Source: Pseudarthrobacter sp. L1SW
GTDB lineage: Bacteria > Actinomycetota > Actinomycetes > Actinomycetales > Micrococcaceae
Direction of reading: 5' to 3'
Length of the DNA stretch: 64,000 bases
NCBI RefSeq assembly: GCF_020809045.1
Contig: NZ_CP078079.1
Span: 2,232,001-2,296,000, forward strand
Shown: in pieces, positions 8,488 to 17,295 of the stretch
Numbering within the stretch: the stretch's first letter is position 1
Layout of the letters: every line of letters starts with the position of its first letter
Program-made: the position numbers and the translations under genes
Notes under the pieces: model-generated
Database searches by the model: none
The model's input: only the letters and a program-made list of their open reading frames with translations
What the model was told of the DNA's origin: nothing

Positions 8488-10894
8488 GTCTGCCCAGCCG
8501 ACGCTCGGCTGCGGCGATGACGGGCAGGGCCTTCAGGAACGTGTCCGGGTTCAGCGAGATGGAATCGATGCCCTTGCCGATGAGGAACTCGGCAAGATCC
8601 GGGTGGTTGCTGGGGCCCTGCCCGCAGATACCGATCTTGATGCCGGCGGCATGAGCCTTATCGATGGCCTGGGCAATCATGGCACTGACGGCGGGGTCCC
8701 GTTCATCGAACAGCCCGGCCAGCTGTTCGGAGTCGCGGTCCACGCCCAGGACCAGCTGCGTGAGGTCATTGGAGCCAATGGAGAAGCCGTCGAACCGTTT
8801 GGCGAACTCTTCCGCGAGCACCACGTTGGAGGGTATTTCGCACATCATGTAGAGCTGCAGCCCGGCGCTGCCCCGCACCAGGCCGTGCTCCGCCATCGCT
8901 TCGATGACCAGGTCGGCCTCGTGCAGGGTGCGGCAGAAGGGAACCATGACGATGACATTGGCGAAACCCACTTCTTCCCGCACGCGCTTCAGGGCTTTGC
9001 ATTCCAGGGCAAAGCCCTCACGGTAGTGCTCGCTGTAGTAACGCGAGGCACCCCGGAAACCCAGCATCGGGTTTTCCTCCGCGCTTTCAAAGTAGCCGCC
9101 GCCGATCAGGTGGCTGTACTCGTTGGTCTTGAAATCGCTGAGCCGGACGATCACGGGTTTGGGATGGAACGGCGCCGCAATTTTGGCGATTCCGGTGGCC
9201 AGGACGTCGACGAAGTACTCCCGGGGGTCCTGGTAGCCGCTGGTGAGCTTCCGGATGAGGGCCGCCTCCTCCGGATCGGTCACCCGCTCCGGGTGCACCA
9301 GGGCCATCGGGTGGATGCGGATGAGGTTGTTGATAATGAATTCCATCCGGGCAAGCCCCACCCCGGCAGCCGGCAGGCGCCACCACTTGAATGCTGCGGC
9401 CGGACTGCCGATGTTCACCATGACATCGGTGCCGGTGGCCGGAAGCGCCTCCATGTCCACCTCGTCCACAGCGTACTCCAGGAGTCCTTCGTACACGCGG
9501 CCTTCTTCGCCTTCCGCGCAGGACAGGGTGATGGGGGCACCGTCCGGGAGCGCTTCGGTTGCGTTGCGTGTTCCGACGACGGCGGGCACGCCCAGTTCCC
9601 GGCTCACGATCGCCGCGTGGCTGGTGGGCCCGCCGTGGTCCGTGACGATGCCGGCGGCACGCTTCATCACCGGAACCCAGTCCGGGTCCGTCATCCGGGT
9701 CACCAGCACCGAGCCGTCCACGAACGACTCGATGTCCTTCGCGTCCCGGATGACGCAGGCCTGCCCGTTGGCGATCGCATCCCCGATCGCTGCCCCCGAG
9801 GTCAGCACCCGCCCCGGCTGCCGGAGGTGGTAGGTGCGGAAGGTCGAACTGCTGCGCTGCGCCTGGACTGTCTCCGGCCTCGCCTGCACCATGAACAGTT
9901 CGCCCGTTATTCCGTCTTTGGCCCATTCCATGTCCATCGGCCGGCCGTAATGCTCCTCCACCGCGGTGGCCCAGCGCGCCAGCAGGACCACTTCCCGGTC
10001 GTTAAGCACCAGGGTTTCCTGCTCACGTTCCGTGGTTTCCACCATCCGGGTCCTCGCGTTTCCCCCGTGGCTGTAGACCATTTTGCGTTCCTTCGCGCCC
10101 AGTTCCCTTTCGATGATTGGGCTGAAGCGGTCATTGGCGAGCAGCGGCTTGAACACCTGGTACTTGTCCGGGTTGATGGTTCCCTGCACCACTGTCTCGC
10201 CCAGGCCCCAGGCGGCGCTGATGAGCACTGCCTGCGGGAAGCCGGACTCGGTGTCGATGGAGAACATGACCCCCGAGGCGCCAAGGTCCGAGCGGACCAT
10301 GCGCTGGACCCCCACGGACAACGACACCTCAAGGTGGTCATAGCCCTTCATCTCGCGGTAGCTGATGGCGCGGTCTGTAAACAGCGAGGCGTAGCAGTTC
10401 CGGCAGGCTTCGAGGACGGCGCGCTCCCCGGCCACATTGAGGAAGGTCTCCTGCTGGCCCGCGAAACTGGCGTCCGGGAGGTCCTCCGCGGTGGCGCTGC
10501 TGCGGACGGCGACCGCCGCCTCTTGCTGGGCGGCGCGGCGGCACAGGAGGCGGTAGTGCTCCCGGATTGCCTCTCCAATGCTTTCCGGGAAGGTTGCCGA
10601 CAGGAAAAGTTCCCTAATGGCCGCGCCCGCCTGGCGCAGGGTGGCCCGTCCCGCGCGGCACTCCTCGATGTAGGCCCTGATCCGCGGCTCCAGGGCGTTG
10701 GCTTCCAGGAAGGCGCGGTAGGCGGCGGCGGTAGTGGCGAACCCCTCAGGGACCCTTACTCCGGCAGAACGCAGGGACCGGCTCAACTCGCCCAGGGAGG
10801 CGTTCTTTCCGCCCACGGACGCTATATCCCCTATTCCCGTATCTTCGATCCACATGACATGGACATCGGCAAGGGGGGTTGCGGGAGCAGTCAT
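8480..10894 (-). CDS. ppsA: phosphoenolpyruvate synthase
   Basis: Converts pyruvate and ATP to phosphoenolpyruvate, AMP and phosphate. Its 804 residues match the usual length of about 790-800. An N-terminal ATP-grasp domain (SVGGKNASLGEL, RSSATAEDLPDASFAGQQE) is followed by the phosphohistidine domain GGPTSHAAI with H426. The C-terminal PEP-binding barrel has SIGSNDLTQ and CGQGPSNHP. It starts at ATG 10894 with a DosR-like box 36 bp upstream. It is not overlapped with the GH65 gene. In Streptomyces a pyruvate phosphate dikinase gene lies in the comparable OsdR-controlled island. Its role here is probably to reset the PEP/pyruvate ratio during energy limitation. Confidence 0.93.
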   Translation of the reverse strand: MTAPATPLADVHVMWIEDTGIGDIASVGGKNASLGELSRSLRSAGVRVPEGFATTAAAYRAFLEANALEPRIRAYIEECRAGRATLRQAGAAIRELFLSATFPESIGEAIREHYRLLCRRAAQQEAAVAVRSSATAEDLPDASFAGQQETFLNVAGERAVLEACRNCYASLFTDRAISYREMKGYDHLEVSLSVGVQRMVRSDLGASGVMFSIDTESGFPQAVLISAAWGLGETVVQGTINPDKYQVFKPLLANDRFSPIIERELGAKERKMVYSHGGNARTRMVETTEREQETLVLNDREVVLLARWATAVEEHYGRPMDMEWAKDGITGELFMVQARPETVQAQRSSSTFRTYHLRQPGRVLTSGAAIGDAIANGQACVIRDAKDIESFVDGSVLVTRMTDPDWVPVMKRAAGIVTDHGGPTSHAAIVSRELGVPAVVGTRNATEALPDGAPITLSCAEGEEGRVYEGLLEYAVDEVDMEALPATGTDVMVNIGSPAAAFKWWRLPAAGVGLARMEFIINNLIRIHPMALVHPERVTDPEEAALIRKLTSGYQDPREYFVDVLATGIAKIAAPFHPKPVIVRLSDFKTNEYSHLIGGGYFESAEENPMLGFRGASRYYSEHYREGFALECKALKRVREEVGFANVIVMVPFCRTLHEADLVIEAMAEHGLVRGSAGLQLYMMCEIPSNVVLAEEFAKRFDGFSIGSNDLTQLVLGVDRDSEQLAGLFDERDPAVSAMIAQAIDKAHAAGIKIGICGQGPSNHPDLAEFLIGKGIDSISLNPDTFLKALPVIAAAERRLGRQA

Positions 10895-10930
10895 GCCTTG
10901 ATTCTGGGCCGTGGCGGAAGAAGCCGGGCA

Positions 10931-10944
10931 GAGTCTTTGGTCCC
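10931..10944 (-). promoter_or_regulatory. DosR-like box ahead of ppsA
   Basis: On the minus strand it reads GGGAC-CAAA-GACTC followed by TGC, 36 bp upstream of the ppsA start. The arms are the same as in the hsp20 box. Read on the plus strand its core is TTTGGTCCC, which is shared with the 20571 box. Confidence 0.5.
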
Positions 10945-11036
10945 GAGCCCCGCCCCTGCCGGGAATGCCCCGTTCCGGGCAAACACCCCAGGCAAACGCC
11001 CCGGGCCGGGCACCTCACGCCCAGGGGCACGTACGG

Positions 11037-13592
11037 TCACGTGTGGCTGGCGCGTCCCCTGATGCCCTTGTAGGCCCAGTCAGCGGCGAGGACTGCGGGC
11101 ACTGCGGACAGGGCCACGAGGAGTCCGGCCGGCGTCGGCGGGGCCTGCCCCAGCACGGCGGCGAGCTGGGGAATGAACAGGCAAGCCGCCAGCACAGCCA
11201 GTTCGGCCACGATGGCCCATGCCAGGAGCCTGTTCGTGCCCCAGCCCAGCTGCCAGGGCGGCATTGTCGCGCTTCGGCAGGCGAAGGCGTTGGCCAGCTG
11301 GCCCAGCACCACGGCCGTGAAGGCGGCACCTGATGCGGCGAGGAGCAGCCCGGGATCCGGCGCTTCGCCGCGGGCCCAGCCGCCACCGAAGAGCACCGCG
11401 GAGAAGGCTGCCATTTCAACGGCCGCCTCCACGGGGCCCAGCACGCAAAAGACGCGCACCATCAGCTTCCGGTCCATCAGGTGCCGCCGTTCCGGCGGCC
11501 GGGCCAGCACGTGCTTGCCGGGCTGTTCGGCGCCCAGTGCCAGGGCCGGCAGCAGGTCGGTGCCGATGTCCAGGGCAAGGATCTGCAGGACGCCGAGGGC
11601 AAGGGGAAACTGCCCGCCGGAGAGCGCCCAGACAACAAAGGGCGTCAGCTCTGCCACGTTGTCCGTGAGGTGGTAGGTGAGGAATCTGTGGATGTTGGCG
11701 TAGGTGGCCCTGCCCTGCTCAATGGCAGCAACGATGGTTCCAAAGTGGTCATCGAGGAGGACCAGGTCCGCAGCTTCGCGTGCAACGTCGGTGCCGCTCA
11801 AGCCCATGGCCACCCCGATGTCCGCCTCGCGCAGGGCCGGGCCGTCGTTCACCCCGTCTCCGGTCATGGCCACCACGTGTCCCCGGGACTGCAACGCCTT
11901 GGCAACCCGCAGCTTCTGCTCCGGGGACACCCTGCTCACCACCACGCCGTCGCGGTCCAGGAGAGCGCCCAGCAACTGTTCATCGTCCGGGAGGTCCGAG
12001 CCTTCCAGCACCCGTTCCGGAACCCCCATCAGGCCAATCTCACGCGCGATCGCCGCCGCCGTCCCGGGGTGGTCGCCGGTGATCATGGCGACTTTGAGCC
12101 CGGCATTGCGGGCGGTCCGGATGACCTCGCCCACGTCGGGCCTGGGCGGATCATGGAGCCCGATCAGGCCCAGCAGCTCCAGGCCGCGTTCGAGGTCCTC
12201 CGCGGGGCGGGACTCCCAAAGGTCCGGCGCGCCCTCCAGCTTCCGGCGCGCCACGGCGATGACACGCAGTCCGCGGGAGGCCATCAGGTGGACTTGTTCC
12301 TCCAGCGCTCCGGACGCGGGGCCACACAGCGGAAGTACCGCCTCGGGGGCACCCTTGCAGTACAGGTCCTGTCCCACGATCGCCGATTCCCGCCGTCGTA
12401 CGGGATCGAAGGGGAGCCGGCGCGAAGGCGCCCTCCCCTCACCCGCTGTGCCCGTCAGCCGCCGTGCCAGCACGTCGATGGCCGCCTCCATCGGGTCGCC
12501 CGAGGCCCGCCACTGCCCTTCGTGCAGTTCAACGCGGCCCTGCGAGGCGGCGCGGGCCGCGAGCGCAGTTTCCGCGGCTTTGTCCGTTCCCTCCCCCTGG
12601 GCCGTCCCTTCGGGGCTGTACCCGTCACCGGCAATCTGGACCTGTCCGCGCGAGGTGAAGACCTCCACGGCGTTCATCCTGTTCTGGGTGAGCGTGCCTG
12701 TCTTGTCTGTACAGATGAACGTGGTGGAGCCGAGGGTCTCCACGGCCTCGAGGTTGCGGACCAGCGCGTTGCGGGAGGCCATGCGCTGGGCGCCCATCGC
12801 CAGTGACAGTGTCACGGTGGGCAGCAGGCCCTCCGGAACCAGGGCAACGGCCACACCGATGGCGAAGAGGAAGGAATCGCGCCACTGGATGCCCACCAGC
12901 AGGGATACCAGGAAAAAGAGGGCGGCGATGGCCAGGGCGACAGAGGCCACCACGCGGACAATCCGCCGCAGTTCCAAGGACAGCGGAGTGGGTGGGGACA
13001 CGGCGCCGCTGGTCAGGAGGGCGATCCCCGCCAGCCGGGTCCTGGCGCCTGTCGCGGCGACGGCGGCCTCGGCGTTGCCGTTGACCAGGAACGTTCCACC
13101 CCAGGCAGGATCGCCGCCCACTTTCGGCACCGGCTCGCTTTCCCCCGTCAGCATCGATTCGTCCACGGTGCAGGACGCTGCAGTGACCAGCGTGACATCG
13201 GCGGGGATGCGGTCTCCTGCGGCCAGGAGCACCACGTCGTTGACCACGAGTTCACTGGCATGGATTTTCCGGACGCGCCCGTCGCGGCGCACCAGGACGT
13301 CCGCGGGAAGCAACGCCCGCAGTTTGGCCGCCGCGTGCTGGGCGCGTTCCTGCTGGATGTGGGCAAAGACGCCGTTGACAATGACGACGACGATAATCGC
13401 CACGCCCAGTTGCGGCATGTCCGCGAGGAAGGCCAGGCCGGCCGCGCACCACAGCATGAGGGCGAAGAAGTGTGTCAGCTCCCCCCAGAGTTTCCGCCAC
13501 TGCGGTACGGGTTTCTCGGCCGGAAGGAGATTGGGCCCTGCCTTTTGCAGGAGTTCCGCGGCCTGGACCGAGGTCAGGCCAGCCGCGGTCAT
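11037..13592 (-). CDS. P2-type cation ATPase, calcium/PacL-like
   Basis: ATP-driven cation pump of 851 residues with all core elements. These are an N-terminal cation-ATPase domain (LTSVQAAELLQKAGPN), the actuator motif LTGESEPVPK, the ion-site motif VPEGLLPTVTLSLA, the phosphorylated D296 in CTDKTGTLTQN, and the hinge TGDGVNDGPALREADIG. A C-terminal set of four or more membrane helices follows. Unlike the first ATPase, the PEGL Glu is kept. The frame is open further upstream, but ATG 13592 overlaps the stop of the universal stress protein gene as TGATG, so I take it as the start with coupled translation. A P2 ATPase, CtpF, belongs to the mycobacterial DosR regulon. Calcium is the likely ion, but that is inference. 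Confidence 0.9.
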   Translation of the reverse strand: MTAAGLTSVQAAELLQKAGPNLLPAEKPVPQWRKLWGELTHFFALMLWCAAGLAFLADMPQLGVAIIVVVIVNGVFAHIQQERAQHAAAKLRALLPADVLVRRDGRVRKIHASELVVNDVVLLAAGDRIPADVTLVTAASCTVDESMLTGESEPVPKVGGDPAWGGTFLVNGNAEAAVAATGARTRLAGIALLTSGAVSPPTPLSLELRRIVRVVASVALAIAALFFLVSLLVGIQWRDSFLFAIGVAVALVPEGLLPTVTLSLAMGAQRMASRNALVRNLEAVETLGSTTFICTDKTGTLTQNRMNAVEVFTSRGQVQIAGDGYSPEGTAQGEGTDKAAETALAARAASQGRVELHEGQWRASGDPMEAAIDVLARRLTGTAGEGRAPSRRLPFDPVRRRESAIVGQDLYCKGAPEAVLPLCGPASGALEEQVHLMASRGLRVIAVARRKLEGAPDLWESRPAEDLERGLELLGLIGLHDPPRPDVGEVIRTARNAGLKVAMITGDHPGTAAAIAREIGLMGVPERVLEGSDLPDDEQLLGALLDRDGVVVSRVSPEQKLRVAKALQSRGHVVAMTGDGVNDGPALREADIGVAMGLSGTDVAREAADLVLLDDHFGTIVAAIEQGRATYANIHRFLTYHLTDNVAELTPFVVWALSGGQFPLALGVLQILALDIGTDLLPALALGAEQPGKHVLARPPERRHLMDRKLMVRVFCVLGPVEAAVEMAAFSAVLFGGGWARGEAPDPGLLLAASGAAFTAVVLGQLANAFACRSATMPPWQLGWGTNRLLAWAIVAELAVLAACLFIPQLAAVLGQAPPTPAGLLVALSAVPAVLAADWAYKGIRGRASHT

Positions 13593-14062
13593 CACACGAC
13601 GTCCGCCTCCTGGCCCACCAGGAGCACCGGGCACACGGACCGTGCGGCGCACGCCTTGCTGACCGAGCCCATGGTGGTTCCGAGGAAACCTCCCTCACCG
13701 TGCCGGCCCACCACCAGCAGCTGCGCGCGCCGGCTCTCTTCCACCAGGACCTTGCCCGGCGGCCCGAACTTCACTGTTATGCCGATGTCCTCGGGCCGGT
13801 CGCCGGTAAATGCACGCCCCAGGGCTTCGTCCACCAACCGGCGGGCAGCATCCTCCAGCCTCGCCGTGAACTGGCGGTCGGCGCCTTCAAGGTGGGGCAG
13901 CACCAGGTAGTCCGGCATGCCGATGCAGGTGATGACCTCCAGCCGGGCGCCGAGGCGGGCCGCCAGGGTGCCCGCATACCTCAGGGCTGCCGAAGAGAAT
14001 TCCGATCCGTCGACGCCCACGATCACGGGCTTGGATACTGTTTCTGCTTTCATATCCACCAC
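13592..14062 (-). CDS. universal stress protein, single domain, ATP-binding type
   Basis: A 156-residue UspA-fold protein. The N-terminal strand reads VIVGVDGSEFSSAALRYAG, and the nucleotide motif G-2X-G-9X-GS is intact in GRHGEGGFLGTTMGSVS. That marks the ATP-binding class. The start could be GTG 14062 or ATG 14053, since a GGGAG stretch precedes both. A DosR-like box lies 28 bp before the GTG. Its stop overlaps the start of the P2 ATPase gene, so the two are co-translated and may act together. In mycobacteria such proteins are among the most strongly induced hypoxia proteins. The biochemical role is not known from the sequence. Confidence 0.9.
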   Translation of the reverse strand: MVDMKAETVSKPVIVGVDGSEFSSAALRYAGTLAARLGARLEVITCIGMPDYLVLPHLEGADRQFTARLEDAARRLVDEALGRAFTGDRPEDIGITVKFGPPGKVLVEESRRAQLLVVGRHGEGGFLGTTMGSVSKACAARSVCPVLLVGQEADVV

Positions 14063-14089
14063 ACTCCCTACTGCTGCAGGCCATGGGAA

Positions 14090-14103
14090 GGGCCGAAGGT
14101 CAT
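14090..14103 (-). promoter_or_regulatory. DosR-like box ahead of USP/P2-ATPase pair
   Basis: On the minus strand it reads ATGAC-CTTC-GGCCC, 28 bp before the USP start. It is almost identical to the 16673 box, ATGAC-TTTC-GGCCC. Confidence 0.45.
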
Positions 14104-14130
14104 GCCCGCCCCTGCGGTGTCAGCCGAGGC

Positions 14131-16098
14131 TCAGGGGCTTTTCGGCTTGGGTCCGTGCAGCGCCCGCAGCCCGTTCAGAATCGTGGCCAGGTCCACGAGC
14201 TCCTGCAGGAGTGCCCCGGTGACGGCGGGGATGTATCCCGTCATGGCCACAGCCATGAGTCCGATGCTGAGGCCTATTCCCGTCCAGATGCTGACCAGGG
14301 CCACGGCTACGGTGCGCTTGCCTATTTCGACTGCAACGGCCACCTTGGAGAGGTCGTCCAGCATGATCACAACGTCCGCCGATTCACTTGCCGCTGTGGC
14401 GCCCTTGGCTCCCATGGCGATCCCGACGTCCGCTGCCGCGAGCACGGGGGCGTCATTGACGCCGTCGCCCACCATCACCACGGGGCGCTCCCGCACGCCG
14501 GCCACCGCATTAACCTTGTCCTCGGGAAGGCAGTCCGCCTGCACGTGCCGGATGCCCGCCTCTTCGGCAATGTGCGCCGCTGTCCCCTGGGCGTCACCGG
14601 TCAGCAGCATGGTGTGCCGGATCCCCAGGCGGTGCAGCCGGGCAAGGGTTTCCCGGGCGTCGGCGCGCAGCGGGTCCTTCATGATGAGGGCACCGGCGTA
14701 TTCGCCGTTCACGGCAACGTAGACCGCCAGCTGACCGCTCCGCACGGCGGCTTCCCTGAAGCCCCCTGACAAGCTCCGGACCAGGCCGGCCTTTCCCACC
14801 ACCACAGTGTCCCCGCCGCATACCGCCTCCACCCCCTGGGTGGCGTGTTCCGTGGCCCGGGTTACCGGCAGGAGTTCAAGATCGCGCACGGCAGCGGCTT
14901 CGATGACGGACGCCGCCAGGACATGCGAGGAGTACTGCTCGGCGGAGGCGGCAAGCTGCAGGATACGGGCAGGGTTGATGGACCCGCCTTCTTCCCCGCC
15001 CGGCGCGGCCTGCACGGTGTCCAGGACAGGCCGCCCGGATGTCAGCGTTCCGGTCTTGTCGAACACGGCTGTCCTTGCTTTGGCCAGTTGTTCGAGGGTC
15101 CCGCTGTTCTTGATGATGATGCCCCTGTGGGCGGCCTGGCTGGTACCGGCAAGGAACGCCACTGGGGCGGCGATCAGGAGCGGGCATGGAGTTGCCACCA
15201 CCAGGACCTGGGCGATCCGCACGGGATCCCCTGAGAGGAGCCATGCGGTTCCAGCCATGAGGACGGCGAGCGCGGTAAAGGGAACGGCGTAGCGGTCCGC
15301 CAGGCGGACCACCGGGGCCCGGCTGGACGCCGCCTCCTCCACCAGGGCGATGATGCGGCTGTACTGCGATTCGGCCGCCGTGGCGGCGGCCCGCATCCTG
15401 ACGGCCGTCTCGCCGTTGACGGAGCCGCTGAGCAGGAGGTCCCCGCGGACCCGCTCCACCGGCAGGCTTTCGCCCGTCAGCGAGGATTCATCCATGCTGG
15501 CGGCGTCGGACAGGAGCTCCCCGTCCACGGGGACCAGCTCGGAGGGACGCACCACCAGTACGTCCCCCGGCACCACCTCGCCAATCGGCGTGTCCTCCAG
15601 GACCGATCCGGCGCCTTCCCGGTGCGCGAACCGCGGAGCCCTGTCCAGCAGCGACCTCAGTTCCCGTGCAGCGCGTCCCTGGGCAAAGGTTTCCAATGCT
15701 TCCCCGCCGGAGAGCATGAGAATAACCACCAGGGCGGCAAGATACTCGCCCACCCACACTGTGCTGCCAATCGCCATCAGCGCAAGGACGTCGATTCCCC
15801 AGCGGCCCTCGCGCAGGGAGCGGAACATTGAGACGCCACGGCTGGCGGCGACGACGACGGCATAGGCGGACGCGCCGAGCCGGGCCTGCTCCTCCAGGCC
15901 CGACTGCAGCAGCAGCCCCGTCAGAATCAGCATCAGGCCGGTCACTGCAACCAGCGGGTACAGCCGGACAAACGCGACGCCCCTGCCCGCCGCCGACGTG
16001 CGGGGCTGCTCGGGGTTCGCCGCCTGCCGCGGCCCTAGAGCGGTGCCGGGCGGGGCGGCCGGCCGTCCCTCAGGCAAAACCCGCCCGCGCCGGATCAT
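14131..16098 (-). CDS. heavy-metal P1B-type ATPase with TPC motif
   Basis: Metal-exporting ATPase of about 655 residues. It has actuator TGESLPVE, phosphorylated D347 in DKTGTLTSGRP, and hinge GDGVNDAPVLAAADVG. The metal site in the sixth helix reads TPC (T303-P304-C305) rather than CPC or SPC. The His that normally reads HP in the nucleotide domain is in SSHVLA. There is no N-terminal HMA domain. By published P1B classes a TPC motif suggests a nickel/iron-type or unassigned subgroup, not a copper CPC pump. The ATG overlaps the PPOX gene by 29 bp without a good ribosome site, so the true start could be somewhat further in. A DosR-like box lies ahead of the PPOX-ATPase unit. Confidence 0.87.
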   Translation of the reverse strand: MIRRGRVLPEGRPAAPPGTALGPRQAANPEQPRTSAAGRGVAFVRLYPLVAVTGLMLILTGLLLQSGLEEQARLGASAYAVVVAASRGVSMFRSLREGRWGIDVLALMAIGSTVWVGEYLAALVVILMLSGGEALETFAQGRAARELRSLLDRAPRFAHREGAGSVLEDTPIGEVVPGDVLVVRPSELVPVDGELLSDAASMDESSLTGESLPVERVRGDLLLSGSVNGETAVRMRAAATAAESQYSRIIALVEEAASSRAPVVRLADRYAVPFTALAVLMAGTAWLLSGDPVRIAQVLVVATPCPLLIAAPVAFLAGTSQAAHRGIIIKNSGTLEQLAKARTAVFDKTGTLTSGRPVLDTVQAAPGGEEGGSINPARILQLAASAEQYSSHVLAASVIEAAAVRDLELLPVTRATEHATQGVEAVCGGDTVVVGKAGLVRSLSGGFREAAVRSGQLAVYVAVNGEYAGALIMKDPLRADARETLARLHRLGIRHTMLLTGDAQGTAAHIAEEAGIRHVQADCLPEDKVNAVAGVRERPVVMVGDGVNDAPVLAAADVGIAMGAKGATAASESADVVIMLDDLSKVAVAVEIGKRTVAVALVSIWTGIGLSIGLMAVAMTGYIPAVTGALLQELVDLATILNGLRALHGPKPKSP

Positions 16099-16549
16099 CC
16101 AGGTGGCTCCACCAGGTCAGCGGCGGGGTGACCTTAAAGCGCCGGCCGGTCACCGCCGTCGGAGTGATCCGCACAAAGTAGTCCTTGTGCCCCGCCTGCC
16201 AGGGAAAAAGGGTGAGGCCAACGCCTGTCATCAGGTCCGGTGAAGGTTCAAGGACCTCAGCATGGCCCTTCACTTCGACGCTCCATGCGGTGTGCCTTCC
16301 CTGGTCGGTGCCATCGGCTTCGAGGGCGACGGCGGCGGGCCCGGCCGCTGCGTGCAGCTTTGTTCCTTCTCCGGTGCGGAAGACCACCGACTCATGGTCC
16401 ACCTTGTAGTTCACGGGGAAGATCTCCGGATGGCCGTCAACCAGGACGGCAAGGTGGCCAACCGATACCGTGCGCAGGAGATCCCAGCAGGCACTTGCGC
16501 CAAGGACCTCGACTGCAGTTGCGTCCCGTTCCGGTGAGTTGTTGCGCAT
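16070..16549 (-). CDS. pyridoxamine 5'-phosphate oxidase-fold flavin-binding protein
   Basis: A 159-residue split-barrel protein of the PPOX family. The core reads LRTVSVGHLAVLVDGHPEIF followed by a VVFRTGEGTKL loop that usually contacts flavin phosphate, then a WSVEVKGHAEVL strand. A close paralogue with the same layout lies at 17296. Members of this family bind FMN, FAD or F420, and several belong to hypoxia regulons in Mycobacterium and Streptomyces. The true substrate is unknown. It probably forms an operon with the overlapping heavy-metal ATPase gene and diverges from the flavodoxin gene. Confidence 0.85.
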   Translation of the reverse strand: MRNNSPERDATAVEVLGASACWDLLRTVSVGHLAVLVDGHPEIFPVNYKVDHESVVFRTGEGTKLHAAAGPAAVALEADGTDQGRHTAWSVEVKGHAEVLEPSPDLMTGVGLTLFPWQAGHKDYFVRITPTAVTGRRFKVTPPLTWWSHLDDPARAGFA

Positions 16550-16585
16550 ACTGCTGAACGTAGTGCTCCCTGGCGCGCTGCACTA

Positions 16586-16599
16586 GGGCATTTAGGCAC
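16586..16599 (-). promoter_or_regulatory. DosR-like box ahead of PPOX/heavy-metal ATPase unit
   Basis: On the minus strand it reads GTGCC-TAAA-TGCCC followed by TAG, 36 bp before the PPOX ATG. On the plus strand the core is GGGCATTTAGGCA, repeated 32 bp further on at 16618. Confidence 0.4.
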
Positions 16600-16617
16600 T
16601 ACGGCACAAAAGCAGCA

Positions 16618-16631
16618 GGGGCATTCAGGCA
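16618..16631. promoter_or_regulatory. second copy of the GGGCATTYAGGCA element
   Basis: GGGCA-TTCA-GGCAG on the plus strand, 32 bp (about three helical turns) from the 16586 copy. It lies in the divergent PPOX/flavodoxin promoter region. Confidence 0.35.
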
Positions 16632-16672
16632 GCAGCAGATGGTTCCGCGGCCGGGCTTTCCCCGGCCCTGTC

Positions 16673-16686
16673 ATGACTTTCGGCCC
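16673..16686 (+). promoter_or_regulatory. DosR-like box ahead of flavodoxin gene
   Basis: ATGAC-TTTC-GGCCC followed by TGC, about 78 bp before the flavodoxin ATG. Confidence 0.4.
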
Positions 16687-16764
16687 TGCACTGCGCGCCG
16701 TGCCACCCGCATGCTGGAGGGAACAATCCTCCTCCGGCTGGGTCCGGGAAAGGCCAGGGACACC

Positions 16765-17229
16765 ATGAAGGCATTCGTCGTCTATGACTCCGCCTACGGC
16801 AACACCAAGACCATCGCGGAAGCCCTGGCAGCGGGCCTGGGCAACAAGGCCGCTGCAGTCCCCGTTGACCGTTTCGATGCCGGCTCACTCCAGTCCGGCG
16901 ACCTCCTTGTGGTGGGCAGCCCCATCAATGGCTGGCGCCCGACGCCCAAAATCACACAGGCGCTCGCCGACCTTGCCTCCCGTGGGCTGGCAGGGGTGAA
17001 GGCGGCAGCGTTCGACACCCGGCTCAAGCTGTTTATCCATGGGGATGCCGCCAAGAAGATGACCCGGGCGCTCAAGGCCGCCGGCGCCAGCATCATCACC
17101 GGCCCCATGGCCTTCTACGTCAAAGGCAGCGAAGGCCCCCTCCGTCAAGGGGAGGTTGACCGCGCAGCTGCGTGGGCGGAAACGCTCCGCTCCGCCTTGA
17201 AGGACCAGGGCAGCCGCAGGGAAGCGTGA
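16765..17229 (+). CDS. flavodoxin family protein
   Basis: A 154-residue flavodoxin-fold protein that should bind FMN. The phosphate-binding loop is near the start (YDSAYGNTKTIAEAL, residues 6-20). The strand LLVVGSPINGWRPTPK supplies the next flavin-contact loop. The frame continues upstream to 16639, but ATG 16765 begins exactly at the conserved first strand (MKAFVVYDS), so I placed the start there. Its neighbour downstream is a PPOX-fold flavoprotein. Together they suggest a low-potential redox module expressed under stress. The partner and the reaction are not known. Confidence 0.87.
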   Translation: MKAFVVYDSAYGNTKTIAEALAAGLGNKAAAVPVDRFDAGSLQSGDLLVVGSPINGWRPTPKITQALADLASRGLAGVKAAAFDTRLKLFIHGDAAKKMTRALKAAGASIITGPMAFYVKGSEGPLRQGEVDRAAAWAETLRSALKDQGSRREA

Positions 17230-17246
17230 ACTCCGCGGGAGGTCAA

Positions 17247-17260
17247 AGGTCTTTGGGCCC
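17247..17260 (+). promoter_or_regulatory. DosR-like box ahead of second PPOX gene
   Basis: AGGTC-TTTG-GGCCC followed by TGT, 36 bp before the ATG of the PPOX gene at 17296. Confidence 0.45.
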
Positions 17261-17295
17261 TGTCAGTCCAGTAACCAGCCCCGTAGGATCTGGGC

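Noticed and set aside
7796..11062. 1,088-codon open frame on the plus strand
   Set aside because: It is antisense to the GH65 fusion and ppsA, whose motifs are unmistakable. Its product is rich in Gly/Arg/His with no domain, which is typical of the mirror frame of GC-rich genes.
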